64,000 nt of DNA from Candidatus Melainabacteria bacterium (GTDB lineage: Bacteria > Cyanobacteriota > Vampirovibrionia > 2-02-FULL-35-15). The translations under genes were made by a program, and so were the position numbers. Shown piece by piece: positions 26,710 through 36,087 of this stretch. The stretch is from NCBI GenBank assembly GCA_023250155.1, contig JAHFBG010000005.1:25057-89056 (forward strand). Direction: 5' to 3'. The notes under the pieces were generated by a model. That model saw only the letters and a list, made by a program, of their open reading frames with translations, was not told the origin of the DNA and did not search any database. Position 1 is the stretch's first letter. Every line of letters begins with the position of its first letter.

Positions 26710-26787
26710 AGACCTTGCATGCAAGGTCTCAGTGTGCAACGTCTGTACAATTGCATGCTGTAGAGACGTTGTGCACAACGTCTTTAC
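26710..26787. repeat. Two palindromes between infC and rpmI
   Basis: AGACCTTGCA/TGCAAGGTCT at 26710-26729 is a perfect 20-base palindrome beginning right after the infC stop. GTAGAGACGTTGTG/CACAACGTCTTTAC at 26760-26787 has one mismatch. The second has the GTAGAGAC-type end of the gene-internal palindromes at 58-62 kb. They could form hairpins within the ribosomal-protein mRNA. Confidence 0.7.
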
Positions 26788-26841
26788 GAGTTGATAGTCC
26801 TCATGCATTGTATAATTTAGTTTCGTTCATTAAGGAGAGTT

Positions 26842-27054
26842 ATGCCAAAGCTACATACAAATCATGCTGCAAAAAAGCGTTTTAAGATTACTGCCAAAGG
26901 TAAAATATTGGCCAAAGGTGGAGGAAAACAACATATAAATGAACATATGTCTTCCAAGAAAAAACGAAAAATCAGAACGCCAAAATTTCAAGTTCCTGAA
27001 ACCTTAAAAGATCATGTAATAAAGCAGTTACCATATGCAAGATATGCAAAATAA
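26842..27054 (+). CDS. rpmI: Large ribosomal subunit protein bL35
   Basis: 70 residues, very basic, with the bL35 pattern PKLHTNHAAKKRFKITAKGK and a GKQH motif in place of the usual RA/KH segment. The ribosome-binding sequence TAAGGAGAG precedes the ATG. It is about five residues longer than the common form at its C-terminus. Confidence 0.93.
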   Translation: MPKLHTNHAAKKRFKITAKGKILAKGGGKQHINEHMSSKKKRKIRTPKFQVPETLKDHVIKQLPYARYAK

Positions 27055-27105
27055 AACTGGAATGTAGTGTTTGCGAATAGAGTTTAAAATAAAAAGGATA
27101 AAAAA

Positions 27106-27453
27106 ATGCGAATTAAGCGAGGAAGAGCAACTAGAAAAAGACATAAGAAAATACTAAAGGCTGCAAAAGGTTTTGTAGGCTCAAAAAGTAAGCTTTTTAA
27201 ATCAGCAAACCAAGCAGTAATGAAAGCTTGGAAATATGCATACAGACATAGAAAAGAGAAAAAAGGAGATTTTAGATCTCTATGGATTACAAGGATTAAT
27301 GCGGCTTGTAGAGAATATGGTTTAAACTACAGTAAGTTTGTAAATGCTTTAAATAAAGCAAACATAAAATTAAACAGAAAAATAATTGCCGATTTAGCTG
27401 TAAACGATAAAGAAGCTTTTAAGCAACTGATTTCACAAGTAAAAGCTGCTTAA
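27106..27453 (+). CDS. rplT: Large ribosomal subunit protein bL20
   Basis: 115 residues with the bL20 pattern: [22 protein letters not shown] at the N-terminus (an RNA-binding helix, quoted in part), [18 protein letters not shown] and [16 protein letters not shown]. bL20 helps early 50S assembly and in many bacteria represses its own operon. Its stop overlaps the end of the convergent prfB by four bases. Confidence 0.95.
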   Translation: MRIKRGRATRKRHKKILKAAKGFVGSKSKLFKSANQAVMKAWKYAYRHRKEKKGDFRSLWITRINAACREYGLNYSKFVNALNKANIKLNRKIIADLAVNDKEAFKQLISQVKAA

Positions 27454-28560
27454 CCAACAACTTTAGATTTTAAATACTCCTGAATAAAATCATCTAAATC
27501 ACCATCTAAAACCCGTTGAACATCACGGGTTTCATATTTAGTTCTTGCATCTTTTACACGTCCTTCATCTAAGACATATGATCTAATTGCATTTCCAAAG
27601 GTCGCTTGTACAGCTTCTCCTTTTAGTTTTTGAAGTTTTGCTTCATTTTCTTCTTCCAATTTTGCAAAAAGTTTACTACGTATAATTTCCATTGCTCTTT
27701 CTTTATTTTGTTGCTGGCTTCTTTCCTGATCACAACGCACTACAATTCCACTTGGTATATGCTTTATCCTTACTGCTGTTTCTACCTTGTTTACGTTTTG
27801 ACCGCCAGCACCACCTGATCTCATAGTATCTATTTCCAGCTCATCAGGTTTGATTTCTACTTTCGTTTCAAGCTCAGGAAGAATAGGCGTAACTTCAAGC
27901 CCTGCAAAACTTGTTTGTCTACTGTCTTTGCCAGCTTTATACGGAGACTTGCGTACAAGTCTATGTACTCCTTTTTCTGCTCTTAAATATCCATAAGCAA
28001 GTGGTCCTGATATTTTAAATGTGGCACTTTTTATACCTGCTTGTTCACCATCTGATTTTTCTAAGAGTTCAAACTTAAATCCATGAAACATTTCAGCCCA
28101 TCTTTGATACATACGAAGTATCATCTCTGCCCAGTCTTGAGCATCTGTACCACCAGCTCCTGCATTAATTGAAACAATTGCATCAGAAAAATCATACTCA
28201 TCAGACAATAATTGCTCAATTTTGTAAGCATTTAGTTCTTTAATCAACTTATCAATATCTTTATTGATTTCACTTAAGATTGAATCTTCATTTTCTTTAG
28301 CTGCAAGGGAAAATAAATCATTTAATCCATTGATTATATTTGACCAGTTTAAAAATCTGTCTTTTTTGTTTTTTAAATTTGAAAACTCAGTACTTATTTT
28401 TGAAGCTGTTTGTGGATCGTTCCAGACATCAGGTTTTGCAAGCTCAGATTCTAGTTTTAAAATATCACTATCTATCTGACTTAAGTCAAAGCAACCCCCT
28501 AATAGCTTGCCAGGTATTATTTAATTCATTTAATTTTGATTGTAGTTCAGTGGTATCCAT
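27450..28560 (-). CDS. prfB: Peptide chain release factor 2 with programmed +1 frameshift
   Basis: The gene spans two frames. Frame 0 runs from the ATG at 28560 for 24 codons to a UGA (28486-28488). The +1 frame then continues with Asp-Leu-Ser to the stop at 27450, for about 369 residues in all. The RF2 catalytic motif [18 protein letters not shown] is present. RF2 reads UAA and UGA stops, and low RF2 favours the shift. The codon-recognition tripeptide, normally SPF, is SPY here ([10 protein letters not shown]). It is preceded by an unknown 138-aa gene 20 bases upstream. Confidence 0.96.
28486..28500 (-). promoter_or_regulatory. RF2 programmed +1 frameshift site
   Basis: On the minus strand the order is AGGGGG (internal Shine-Dalgarno), TTG, CTT, TGA, C. 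The 3-base gap between AGGGGG and the CTT slippery codon is identical to that of the classic Escherichia coli prfB site. Slippage on CTT skips one base and reads GAC. Confidence 0.95.
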
Positions 28561-28580
28561 TTCTTTAAAGGATAGCATAG

Positions 28581-28997
28581 CTAAACTGGAAATTCTTCAT
28601 CAGGGAATTCTTTTCTATATGATTCCCAAATCTCATAAAGTGCAACTTCATATGATTTAATTCTTTTTTTAGATTCTTCTACACTAGAAGAACACGCTGC
28701 TTTTTGAATTACCTCAAACTCATTTTGAATTCCATAACTTATCATCTCTAACAAAGAATTGTATTTTTTCTTTTTTTCTTCTGGCGATAAGTCTGTTTTT
28801 AAACAAAACAAAGCTGCTCGTCTTAAATTATCAAGTATTGAATCATCTAATTGTGTTCTTAAAAAACTTTTTTTATCTTCTCTTAAGTTTCCATAATCAA
28901 TTTCAATAGGTTTTGGATCTGGCCCTCTAACAAAAACAAAACAATATGAGTTATGGCTTGTATCACCACGGGTTATTTTTTGAATATGATTCCCCAT
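28581..28997 (-). CDS. Unknown 138-aa protein upstream of prfB
   Basis: 138 residues, hydrophilic and highly charged, with a probable beta-type N-terminus containing YCFVFVRGPD and a long helical remainder (SPEEKKKKYNSLLEMI). There is no signal peptide or membrane span. It reads in the same direction as prfB and ends 20 bases before it, so cotranscription is likely. I do not recognise a family. Confidence 0.6.
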   Translation of the reverse strand: MGNHIQKITRGDTSHNSYCFVFVRGPDPKPIEIDYGNLREDKKSFLRTQLDDSILDNLRRAALFCLKTDLSPEEKKKKYNSLLEMISYGIQNEFEVIQKAACSSSVEESKKRIKSYEVALYEIWESYRKEFPDEEFPV

Positions 28998-29188
28998 AAT
29001 TATAATTAGTAAAGCATATGTAACCCAGATGCAATATTAAATTAACAAATATCACATTCTTGCTTTCTTAACCTTACTTGTCAACCTTAGTTCTTAACCA
29101 AATCAGTTACTTTACCTGATTATTTTATTTAAGTAGATCATGTAAGATTATTATTTACAAATTACAAAACAATATAAAGGAGAGCAAT

Positions 29189-29368
29189 ATGCAATATCTC
29201 ACATTACAAGGATACCGACTTGTCAATCCACCAGTCCTAAGAGAAGCAAAAACTGAAGATACAAAAAGACAACTTCCAAAGATTACTCCAGAGGAAGAAC
29301 GTGCTGTAGAACAATCCTGGCTAAACAAAGCTGATGAAACCGGTACAATTCCTTGGCCTAGTGCATAA
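29189..29368 (+). CDS. Small unknown protein, 59 aa
   Basis: A 59-residue frame with a strong AAAGGAG sequence 6 bases before the ATG. The product is polar with Pro-rich ends (NPPVLREA; IPWPSA) and a charged helix in the middle. It has no known motif. Its stop overlaps the last codons of the convergent mnmG by 11 bases. Confidence 0.6.
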   Translation: MQYLTLQGYRLVNPPVLREAKTEDTKRQLPKITPEEERAVEQSWLNKADETGTIPWPSA

Positions 29369-31250
29369 CAGGCTCAGCGAATCTTGCTTTCTTATTGATA
29401 CTTGCTAACAGAACTGTAATATCAGCTGGTGAAACACCACCTATTCTAGCTGCCTGACCAATAGTAATCGGTTTTATTTTATCTAATTTCTCCCTGGCTT
29501 CATTCGATAAGTGCTCTAATTCTTTAAAATTTATTTCCTTAGATATTTTTATCTTGTCAAATTTGTTTTGTTGCATTATTTGTTGAAGCTGCCTATTTAT
29601 ATAGCCTTCGTATTTGATCTCGGTTTCGATTTCGAAAGAAGGGATAGGAATTACTGCCTCTCTGGGGCAGGATAACTGTTCTATACATTCATAAGTTATA
29701 TTTGGTCGCTTTAACAAATCCTCTAGTGTAATTGGTTCATCAATAGCTTCACCATACTTAGAAAGTATATTATTAACTTCTTCTTGTGGTCTGACTTTAG
29801 TTTTAGCTAATCTGTCTTTTTCATTTTTTATTACTTCCATTTTGTCATTGAAAACACTCCACCTGAAATCATCTACCAGACCCAATTCTCTACCAATAGG
29901 AGTCATTCTTTGATCGGCATTATCCTGTCTTAAAAGCAATCTATATTCAGATCTCGAAGTTAGCATTCTATAAGGCTCATTCATTTCTTTTGTAACAAGA
30001 TCATCTATCAAAGTCCCTATATAACTTGATTCTCTTTCAAAAACAAAATTTTCTAACCCATTCACATATCGTGTCGCATTAATACCTGCTACAAGCCCTT
30101 GTGCAGCTGCTTCTTCATATCCACTTGTTCCAAGCACTTGTCCTGCAATAAATAACCCTTCTACTTCTTTTGACATTAATCCATGATTAAACTGTGTACC
30201 TGGAAAATAATCATACTCTACAGCATAAGCAGGACGCATGATTAAAGCATCTTCAAGTCCAGGAAGAGAATTCACTATTTGCCATTGAATTTCTATGGGT
30301 AAACTTGTAGAACAACCTTGTAAATAAATTTCTTTTGTGTAGCGTCCTTCTGGTTCTAAAAACAAATGATGTGACGGTTTATCTTTAAACCTAACTACTT
30401 TATCTTCAATCGATGGACAATACCGCGGACCAACACACTCTATAATTCCAGTATAAATGGGTGACTTATCTAAATTAGCTAAGATTATTTCATGTGTTTT
30501 TTCATTTGTTCTTGTTAAGTGGCACGGGACCTGCTCGCGAGCTGGTCTATCAGGCAAGAATGAAAAAAACGATGGAGTTTTATCTCCATAATGTTCTTCT
30601 AAAACAGAATAATTTATTGTTCTACCATCAAGACGTGGCGGAGTCCCTGTCTTAAGTCTTCTTGATTTAAATCCAAGGGAAACAAGAGAATCTGTAAGCC
30701 CAAATGAAGCAAACTCACCAGCTCTTCCACCAGAACTAGATTTTAAACCTACATGCACTTTCCCAGACAAAAACGTACCTGTAGTAATAATAACTGTCTT
30801 TGAGTAAATATTCTCTCCGAGGGATGTCCCCACACCAATTACCTTTGTAACATTTGAAGAACTTTCTACAAGAAGATTAGTTACCATTGCCTGATAAATA
30901 TCTAAATTGGGTATATTTTCCAAGGAGTGTTTTACCCACATTGAATATTCCTTTTTATCAGATTGAGCTCTAAGTGAACGTACGGCTGGGCCTTTACTTA
31001 AATTTAAAGTTTTTAACTGGAGATAAGTAGCATCACTAGCCAACCCCATAAGACCACCTAAAGCATCAATCTCTTTCACCAAATGTGACTTAGCCGGACC
31101 ACCAACTGCAGGATTACAAGGCATCATGGCAATAGTATCTAAATTTAAAGCCAATAATAAAGTTTTAGCGCCTAACTTAGCGCTTGCATGGGCAGCTTCA
31201 CAACCAGCATGTCCTGCGCCAACAATAACTACATCATAGTTTCTATCCAT
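29358..31250 (-). CDS. mnmG: tRNA 5-carboxymethylaminomethyluridine enzyme MnmG (GidA)
   Basis: 630 residues, the typical length. The FAD-binding N-terminus VVIVGAGHAGCEAAHASAKLG is followed by TIAMMPCNPAVGGPAKSHLVKEIDALGG, LKTGTPPRLDGRTI, YCPSIEDKVVRF and ATRYVNGLENF, all hallmarks of GidA. With MnmE it modifies U34 of tRNAs reading codons ending in A or G. mnmE is not in the window. No Shine-Dalgarno sequence is clear before the ATG at 31250. Confidence 0.96.
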   Translation of the reverse strand: MDRNYDVVIVGAGHAGCEAAHASAKLGAKTLLLALNLDTIAMMPCNPAVGGPAKSHLVKEIDALGGLMGLASDATYLQLKTLNLSKGPAVRSLRAQSDKKEYSMWVKHSLENIPNLDIYQAMVTNLLVESSSNVTKVIGVGTSLGENIYSKTVIITTGTFLSGKVHVGLKSSSGGRAGEFASFGLTDSLVSLGFKSRRLKTGTPPRLDGRTINYSVLEEHYGDKTPSFFSFLPDRPAREQVPCHLTRTNEKTHEIILANLDKSPIYTGIIECVGPRYCPSIEDKVVRFKDKPSHHLFLEPEGRYTKEIYLQGCSTSLPIEIQWQIVNSLPGLEDALIMRPAYAVEYDYFPGTQFNHGLMSKEVEGLFIAGQVLGTSGYEEAAAQGLVAGINATRYVNGLENFVFERESSYIGTLIDDLVTKEMNEPYRMLTSRSEYRLLLRQDNADQRMTPIGRELGLVDDFRWSVFNDKMEVIKNEKDRLAKTKVRPQEEVNNILSKYGEAIDEPITLEDLLKRPNITYECIEQLSCPREAVIPIPSFEIETEIKYEGYINRQLQQIMQQNKFDKIKISKEINFKELEHLSNEAREKLDKIKPITIGQAARIGGVSPADITVLLASINKKARFAEPVMH

Positions 31251-31338
31251 ATTATTTGTACCTGATAAAGGTATAAGGTTATTTTACGCTAAAATTAAGT
31301 GCTTAGCAACAAGAGAAAAAGGAAAAACAGAGATAAAG

Positions 31339-32970
31339 ATGACTGATTCACAGGATATAACAATAAAAGATTTAAATGGCATGAATATTGTCCGTAGAAA
31401 TGGAAATACTAATAACAAACATATTATTCCAAGCATTAAACCTACAAATGTAGAAGGACACTATCCACGATTCTTATTACATGGAGCAGTTAACCTTTTA
31501 CACGAAGACTTACGAGAGTTCAGTATTATCTTAGAAAGTTTTGTACCATATTTAAACAAAATTGGTATTCAATTAAAAGACGCAAGTCCACTTATAAAAG
31601 AAATAATTACAGGGACTGAAATATTTAGAAGATTGAAAGGCATCAGTCAGGTTGAATTATTACCATTTGCTTTTAAGCAAGTTCCTTGGTTTACAAGATA
31701 TACACACTCATGTTTAACCTATGTTTTCGGGAGTCATGTCGTTGACAAACTTCAACCCAAATTAAATCTAAAACAAAATGACACTTTAATTGAAGCTGTT
31801 AAATTGTGTTTTTTAATTCATGATTTAGGACATGGTCCATTCAGTCACCTAACTGAAAGAGCTTTTAAAAAGCCAAGAGGAAAAGGTGGAAAGATTCCAA
31901 AAGAGTATGACCATGAATACTGGACTAAAATATTACTTCATGAGCTAAAGGACACTTTATTTGATACAAACAAAAATCCATACTGGACAAAAAACCCTTC
32001 ACAACAAGACAAGGACAATATTGAAGTTCTTACTAAAGCTATGGAAATTACATCAAAAGAAGACTCTAGTATCTTCTCTCAACTTTTATCAAGTCAAATA
32101 GATTTGGACAGGCTGTCAAACTACCTTGGAGACAGGCTTGTAGTCAGCGCTATATTAGAAGATGATGATGTAAAGAACGAAAAGATGGTTAGCTATTTAA
32201 GTTCATTAAATGATGTTGTAGACAATATTAAACGCATCATGAACAATTTTCAAATCTTAGATAAGGATGAAAACAATAATAAGTGTGAACCTTATCTTGC
32301 TATTCATGAAGATGCAGTAAATCCTGTAATTCATTATTTGCTAGACAGACACATAATTCGATATTATCTTTTAAAACATTATCGCCGTGAAGCCGCAAAC
32401 AATTTACTAGAAAAGATTTTACTTAGAGCACAAACTCTTGTAAGAAGCAATCAATTAGACTCTCTTGGAAAGACTGATCTTTTAGTACAGACTTGGTTGT
32501 TTGGAAATCATACAGATGCTGAGTTTATAGAATTAGATGACCAGCTTGTTTTTAATCAAATCAGAAAATGGGGGAAATACACAAATGATCCTGTTCTTCG
32601 TGATTTAACACTAAGATTTACTGCCCACAATTTCTTTTGTGCTTATTCTTGTGAACAAAATGGCAAGCCATCAAAACCAAGCAAAGAACATATAGAAGAA
32701 GCAAAAGAAAAAGTAATTAAAGAGCTTAAATCAAAAAGCTCATTAGCATTAGATGATAGTCTTATTGGCGAATATTATTTTACATATGATGAAACCACCT
32801 CAAAGCCTTATCACATAGATAAAAATGAAATTATGGTTTTCACTTCTGACAATAAAGTTAAAAAACTATCAAAATATATTCAAGACACAGATAATGAAAT
32901 TGGAAAAGTACTGTTAGAAAGTGCCTTTGAAAGATACTTATTTATTGTGCCTTGTGAAATAAGTCTATAA
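31339..32970 (+). CDS. HD-domain phosphohydrolase (dGTPase/SAMHD1-like)
   Basis: 543 residues. The metal-binding H...HD...D pattern is clear: TRYTHSCLTYVFGSHVV, then CFLIHDLGHGPFSHLTE, then SQIDLDRLSNYLGD. That last Asp-Leu-Asp-Arg-Leu motif is typical of SAMHD1-like deoxynucleotide triphosphohydrolases and their relatives. The N-terminal part also has TEIFRRLKGISQVELL, as seen in that family. The substrate is not certain; dNTP or nucleotide-monophosphate hydrolysis is likely. A short stretch identical in type to the last 15 residues recurs as a vestige at 35166-35213. Confidence 0.85.
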   Translation: MTDSQDITIKDLNGMNIVRRNGNTNNKHIIPSIKPTNVEGHYPRFLLHGAVNLLHEDLREFSIILESFVPYLNKIGIQLKDASPLIKEIITGTEIFRRLKGISQVELLPFAFKQVPWFTRYTHSCLTYVFGSHVVDKLQPKLNLKQNDTLIEAVKLCFLIHDLGHGPFSHLTERAFKKPRGKGGKIPKEYDHEYWTKILLHELKDTLFDTNKNPYWTKNPSQQDKDNIEVLTKAMEITSKEDSSIFSQLLSSQIDLDRLSNYLGDRLVVSAILEDDDVKNEKMVSYLSSLNDVVDNIKRIMNNFQILDKDENNNKCEPYLAIHEDAVNPVIHYLLDRHIIRYYLLKHYRREAANNLLEKILLRAQTLVRSNQLDSLGKTDLLVQTWLFGNHTDAEFIELDDQLVFNQIRKWGKYTNDPVLRDLTLRFTAHNFFCAYSCEQNGKPSKPSKEHIEEAKEKVIKELKSKSSLALDDSLIGEYYFTYDETTSKPYHIDKNEIMVFTSDNKVKKLSKYIQDTDNEIGKVLLESAFERYLFIVPCEISL

Positions 32971-33157
32971 TTACAGTTCAAATATAACTATTTTGTACTT
33001 GATTCAAATTATTTATTGTAAATATTAACCTTAATTTAACTCTTATAGTGTAGATTCTAAGTCCATGACATTTGACCCATGACACTTGATCTAGAGCATT
33101 TATCCTATCTCATTTGTTTTGTCACATTTAATTGGTTTCATTTTTAAGGAGAAAACT

Positions 33158-35149
33158 ATGTCCCTATCAACAACTCAGCGCAGAACTTTTACAACCTTAC
33201 TTACTACTCTACGTAGTGATTCAATGCGTTCTCATGGTGGTCAATCAATTGCTAGAGAGATTGAAGATCATATGACTGATCTAAACAATGCAATTGATGA
33301 TGCTACAGCAGGACGAGATGGTTCTAGAAGACAACGTCAAAATGCACAAGAGGAACTTGATGGTTGTTGGGCATGGGAACGTAGCAGAAAAAATACTTTG
33401 CGCCAACAGATTGCACAAAGCAGTAGTTTAGAAGGTGGCTTAAGTGCAAGAATCGATACACTGGCAAGACGAAGAAGTAGAATAATAGAATTATCAACAA
33501 GAGCAAATGATCAAAATCTAACTCCTGCACAAAGAGATCAAGCTTTAACTCAACTACGTGCATTACTAAGTCAACGAAATGCTGTAGGAACCGATGTCTT
33601 TACCCAAGCTAGAGATGCTTATAATAGAGCAAATGCTCCAGCACCACTTACACCACCAACTACACCACCAAGACCTGTACAACCAACAGCACCTCCTGCA
33701 GTAACATTGCCTAACAATACCCCTGCTGACTTGAGAACAGCATTTGGCGAGCTAAACACTGCTATAACTGAATTGACTCCTTTTGCAAATGGAGTATCAA
33801 CTAATATTGCAAATGATCTTGCAAGCAGACCTAATGTCTTTATTCGCAGAGCAATGGATGCTGGGGTCACGGGCATGAACAACTTAGAAGGAGGTCTTAG
33901 AGCAAGAATAACAGACTTGACCACACTCCGAAATGATGCACTTGCAGCCATAAATGCTGGCAATTTTGATGGAGCCAGAGCTTTGCTATCTCAAACTTCT
34001 ACATCTATTACTCCTATAGTTGCAAACGCCAGAGATGGTGGCGGAAGAGATGCCGATAGGCTCCATGCAGAAGCAGTACAAACAACAGCTACAATGGAAA
34101 ACGTTGTACAAACTGCTAGATCTGTTCCAGGTCGTGCAGCTCAAGTAGTTACTCTTATTGGAACTGGTGGAAATACAAGACTAGCAAGTCTTGCAAGAAG
34201 AGGAATTGACTCCTTAGGTGATACCGTTGAATACGGTGCACAATTAACTTATGGAGTTCAATCATCTGAACAAGCATCAAACACATACAGAGATCGAATG
34301 GCAACAAATGTACTTGGACTTGTTGGAGATCAATTACCTCCTGTAGTAGGTCCACTTGTAGAGAATTTTGGTCAAAGTATATATAACCAAACAGTTAATG
34401 GCAATGGAAATATTGATATCGATGAAGCATCAAGGTTTGCCCTTAATAGAACTCTTCATGCTGAGGCTGCTATTGATTTTATAGCTAATCAATTTACACC
34501 ACCAGCTCAAAATACTCCTTTAGGAGAGAATTCACCACCACTCACTGGTAATCCCACAGTTACACAACCAGCTGCAATAAACGGAAGGGTTCATGTCAAC
34601 AATCCTGTTTCTTCACAACCTCAAATAGCTGATTCAGAATCTACTATTCATTATCCTACTTCTTCACAGCCTCAAATAGCTGATTCAGAATCTACTATTC
34701 ATTATCCTACTTCTTCACAGCCTCAAATAGCTGATTCAGAATCTACTATTCATTATCCTACTTCTTCACAACCTCACATAGCTGATTCAGGATCTACTAT
34801 TCATTATCCTACTTCTTCACAACCTTATACAGCTGATCTGAGATATCTTGACAACTATCCACTTTCTTCACAGCCTCAAATAGCTGATTCAAGACATCTT
34901 GATAATTATTCTCCACTTGAATCATATCCAACTCAAATACCAAGAACTACAGGACAACAACTACGTGGAGATCTTGGATATTGGGCAAATCAAAATATTC
35001 AAAATCAATTTCTTAGGATGTATATGATGACTATTGTAGCAATGATGATGAGATATCTCAGTAGTACTCAAAATCAAATGCAATTTGCATATTCTAATAA
35101 CTACGCTAATTCTGGGACAAATCATAATCAAGCAGTTTTCAGTGCATAA
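33158..35149 (+). CDS. Unknown helical protein with tandem 17-residue repeats
   Basis: 663 residues from the ATG at 33158, preceded by AAGGAGA; an ATG at 33119 lacks such a signal. The N-terminal part (about 1-150) is a charged, probably coiled-coil region. A Pro/Thr-rich linker (about 162-180) and an Ala/Asn-rich helical middle follow. Then come six 17-residue units of SSQPQIADSESTIHYPT type, and a tail with MMTIVAMMMRYLS and polar residues. No signal peptide is obvious. No family is recognised; it may be a surface or secreted effector-like protein, but this is a guess. Confidence 0.7.
   Translation: MSLSTTQRRTFTTLLTTLRSDSMRSHGGQSIAREIEDHMTDLNNAIDDATAGRDGSRRQRQNAQEELDGCWAWERSRKNTLRQQIAQSSSLEGGLSARIDTLARRRSRIIELSTRANDQNLTPAQRDQALTQLRALLSQRNAVGTDVFTQARDAYNRANAPAPLTPPTTPPRPVQPTAPPAVTLPNNTPADLRTAFGELNTAITELTPFANGVSTNIANDLASRPNVFIRRAMDAGVTGMNNLEGGLRARITDLTTLRNDALAAINAGNFDGARALLSQTSTSITPIVANARDGGGRDADRLHAEAVQTTATMENVVQTARSVPGRAAQVVTLIGTGGNTRLASLARRGIDSLGDTVEYGAQLTYGVQSSEQASNTYRDRMATNVLGLVGDQLPPVVGPLVENFGQSIYNQTVNGNGNIDIDEASRFALNRTLHAEAAIDFIANQFTPPAQNTPLGENSPPLTGNPTVTQPAAINGRVHVNNPVSSQPQIADSESTIHYPTSSQPQIADSESTIHYPTSSQPQIADSESTIHYPTSSQPHIADSGSTIHYPTSSQPYTADLRYLDNYPLSSQPQIADSRHLDNYSPLESYPTQIPRTTGQQLRGDLGYWANQNIQNQFLRMYMMTIVAMMMRYLSSTQNQMQFAYSNNYANSGTNHNQAVFSA
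34610..34915 (+). repeat. Six tandem 51-base coding units
   Basis: Each unit encodes 17 residues. Units 1-3 are almost identical at DNA level, unit 4 has a few changes, and units 5-6 diverge in the second half (DLRYLDNYPL). This gradient points to recent expansion from one end and makes the copy number probably variable. Confidence 0.85.
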
Positions 35150-35165
35150 AAATTGCTTTAAAATT

Positions 35166-35213
35166 GACTTTGAAAGATATTTATTTATTGTGCCTTTTGA
35201 GGTCACATTGTAG
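35166..35213 (+). pseudogene. Vestigial C-terminus of a second HD-domain gene
   Basis: The frame encodes DFERYLFIVPFEVTL followed by TAG. The intact HD gene ends AFERYLFIVPCEISL with TAA. The DNA is also clearly similar over about 35 bases. No upstream part of the second copy is present, so it is a remnant left by duplication and deletion, or by insertion of the repeat-protein gene between copies. Confidence 0.65.
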
Positions 35214-35306
35214 AGTTTTAATATTCCTAATGGTCTTTCTATACTTAAAAATAAAGTAGTTAGTCTCTTAGCAATAGAGTTTCAAGAGAGATTGAAGTAG
35301 GGTAAC

Positions 35307-36083
35307 TTAAATCCCCATCCCATGAATATAGTCATCAAGGTTTTCTGGTGTATCTTTTTTGGTTTGTATGCCATTCTCTTCTAAGAACTTTGGGATTAGT
35401 TGTTGATCTAAGATTCCTTCTATTTTACTTGTAGTATTAGTTTCTTTAGATATGATTTTTATTGCACTTTCAAGTTCTTTAATTTTTGTAAGCAAACATT
35501 TTATAGCATCAGCTTCAGGATCAGGCATTAGATTATGATTTAGAGAATCTCTTTCTGAGATTTTTCTACCTTCATGAACCACTATACGAGCTGGGATTCC
35601 TATAACTGTAGAGTTTGGTGGCACATCTTTTATCACTACTGAGTTTGCACCGATTTGACAATTATCTCCTATTGTTATATTTCCAAGAATTTTTGCACCA
35701 CAGCCTACTACTATATTATTTCCAAGGGTAGGATGTCGCTTTACTTTTTTTGTACTTGTACCACCTAATGTAACTCCTTGATAAATAATTACATCACTAC
35801 CGACTTCTGTAGTCTCACCTATAACTACACCTTTACCATGATCTATAAACACTCTGTTACTGATTTTGGCACCAGGATGAATCTCAATTCCTGTAAGCCA
35901 TCTAGAAAAGTGCGAGATAAATCTTGGGAGCACTGGTACTTGTAGCTTATAAAAAAAATGTGCAAACTTATGAAACATAAGTGCATGCAATCCTGGATAA
36001 CAAAGCAAAACCTCAAGCCACATACCGGCTGCAGGATCTTTTGTCCGAATGTTTTTTATTTCATTGTTTAGCCAAAACAACAT
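35307..36083 (-). CDS. cysE: Serine O-acetyltransferase
   Basis: About 258 residues from the ATG at 36083 (an upstream ATG would overlap cysK). CysE transfers acetyl from acetyl-CoA to serine, making the substrate of CysK. The sequence has the N-terminal DPAAGMWLEVLLCYPGLHAL, the catalytic GIEIHPGAKI and IDHGKGVVIGETTEVG, followed by a left-handed beta-helix of hexapeptide repeats (GVTLGGT, RHPTLGNNIVVGCGAKILG, GANSVVIKDVP). A C-terminal extension of some 60 residues is longer than in plant/E. coli enzymes. It begins 4 bases after cysK, so the two form an operon. Confidence 0.95.
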   Translation of the reverse strand: MLFWLNNEIKNIRTKDPAAGMWLEVLLCYPGLHALMFHKFAHFFYKLQVPVLPRFISHFSRWLTGIEIHPGAKISNRVFIDHGKGVVIGETTEVGSDVIIYQGVTLGGTSTKKVKRHPTLGNNIVVGCGAKILGNITIGDNCQIGANSVVIKDVPPNSTVIGIPARIVVHEGRKISERDSLNHNLMPDPEADAIKCLLTKIKELESAIKIISKETNTTSKIEGILDQQLIPKFLEENGIQTKKDTPENLDDYIHGMGI

Positions 36084-36087
36084 AATA

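Noticed and set aside
27450..28247. prfB as a truncated or frameshifted pseudogene
   Set aside because: The frame break coincides exactly with the known programmed +1 frameshift signal AGGGGG-N3-CTT-TGA-C, and the upstream 24 codons and downstream N-terminal domain are intact.
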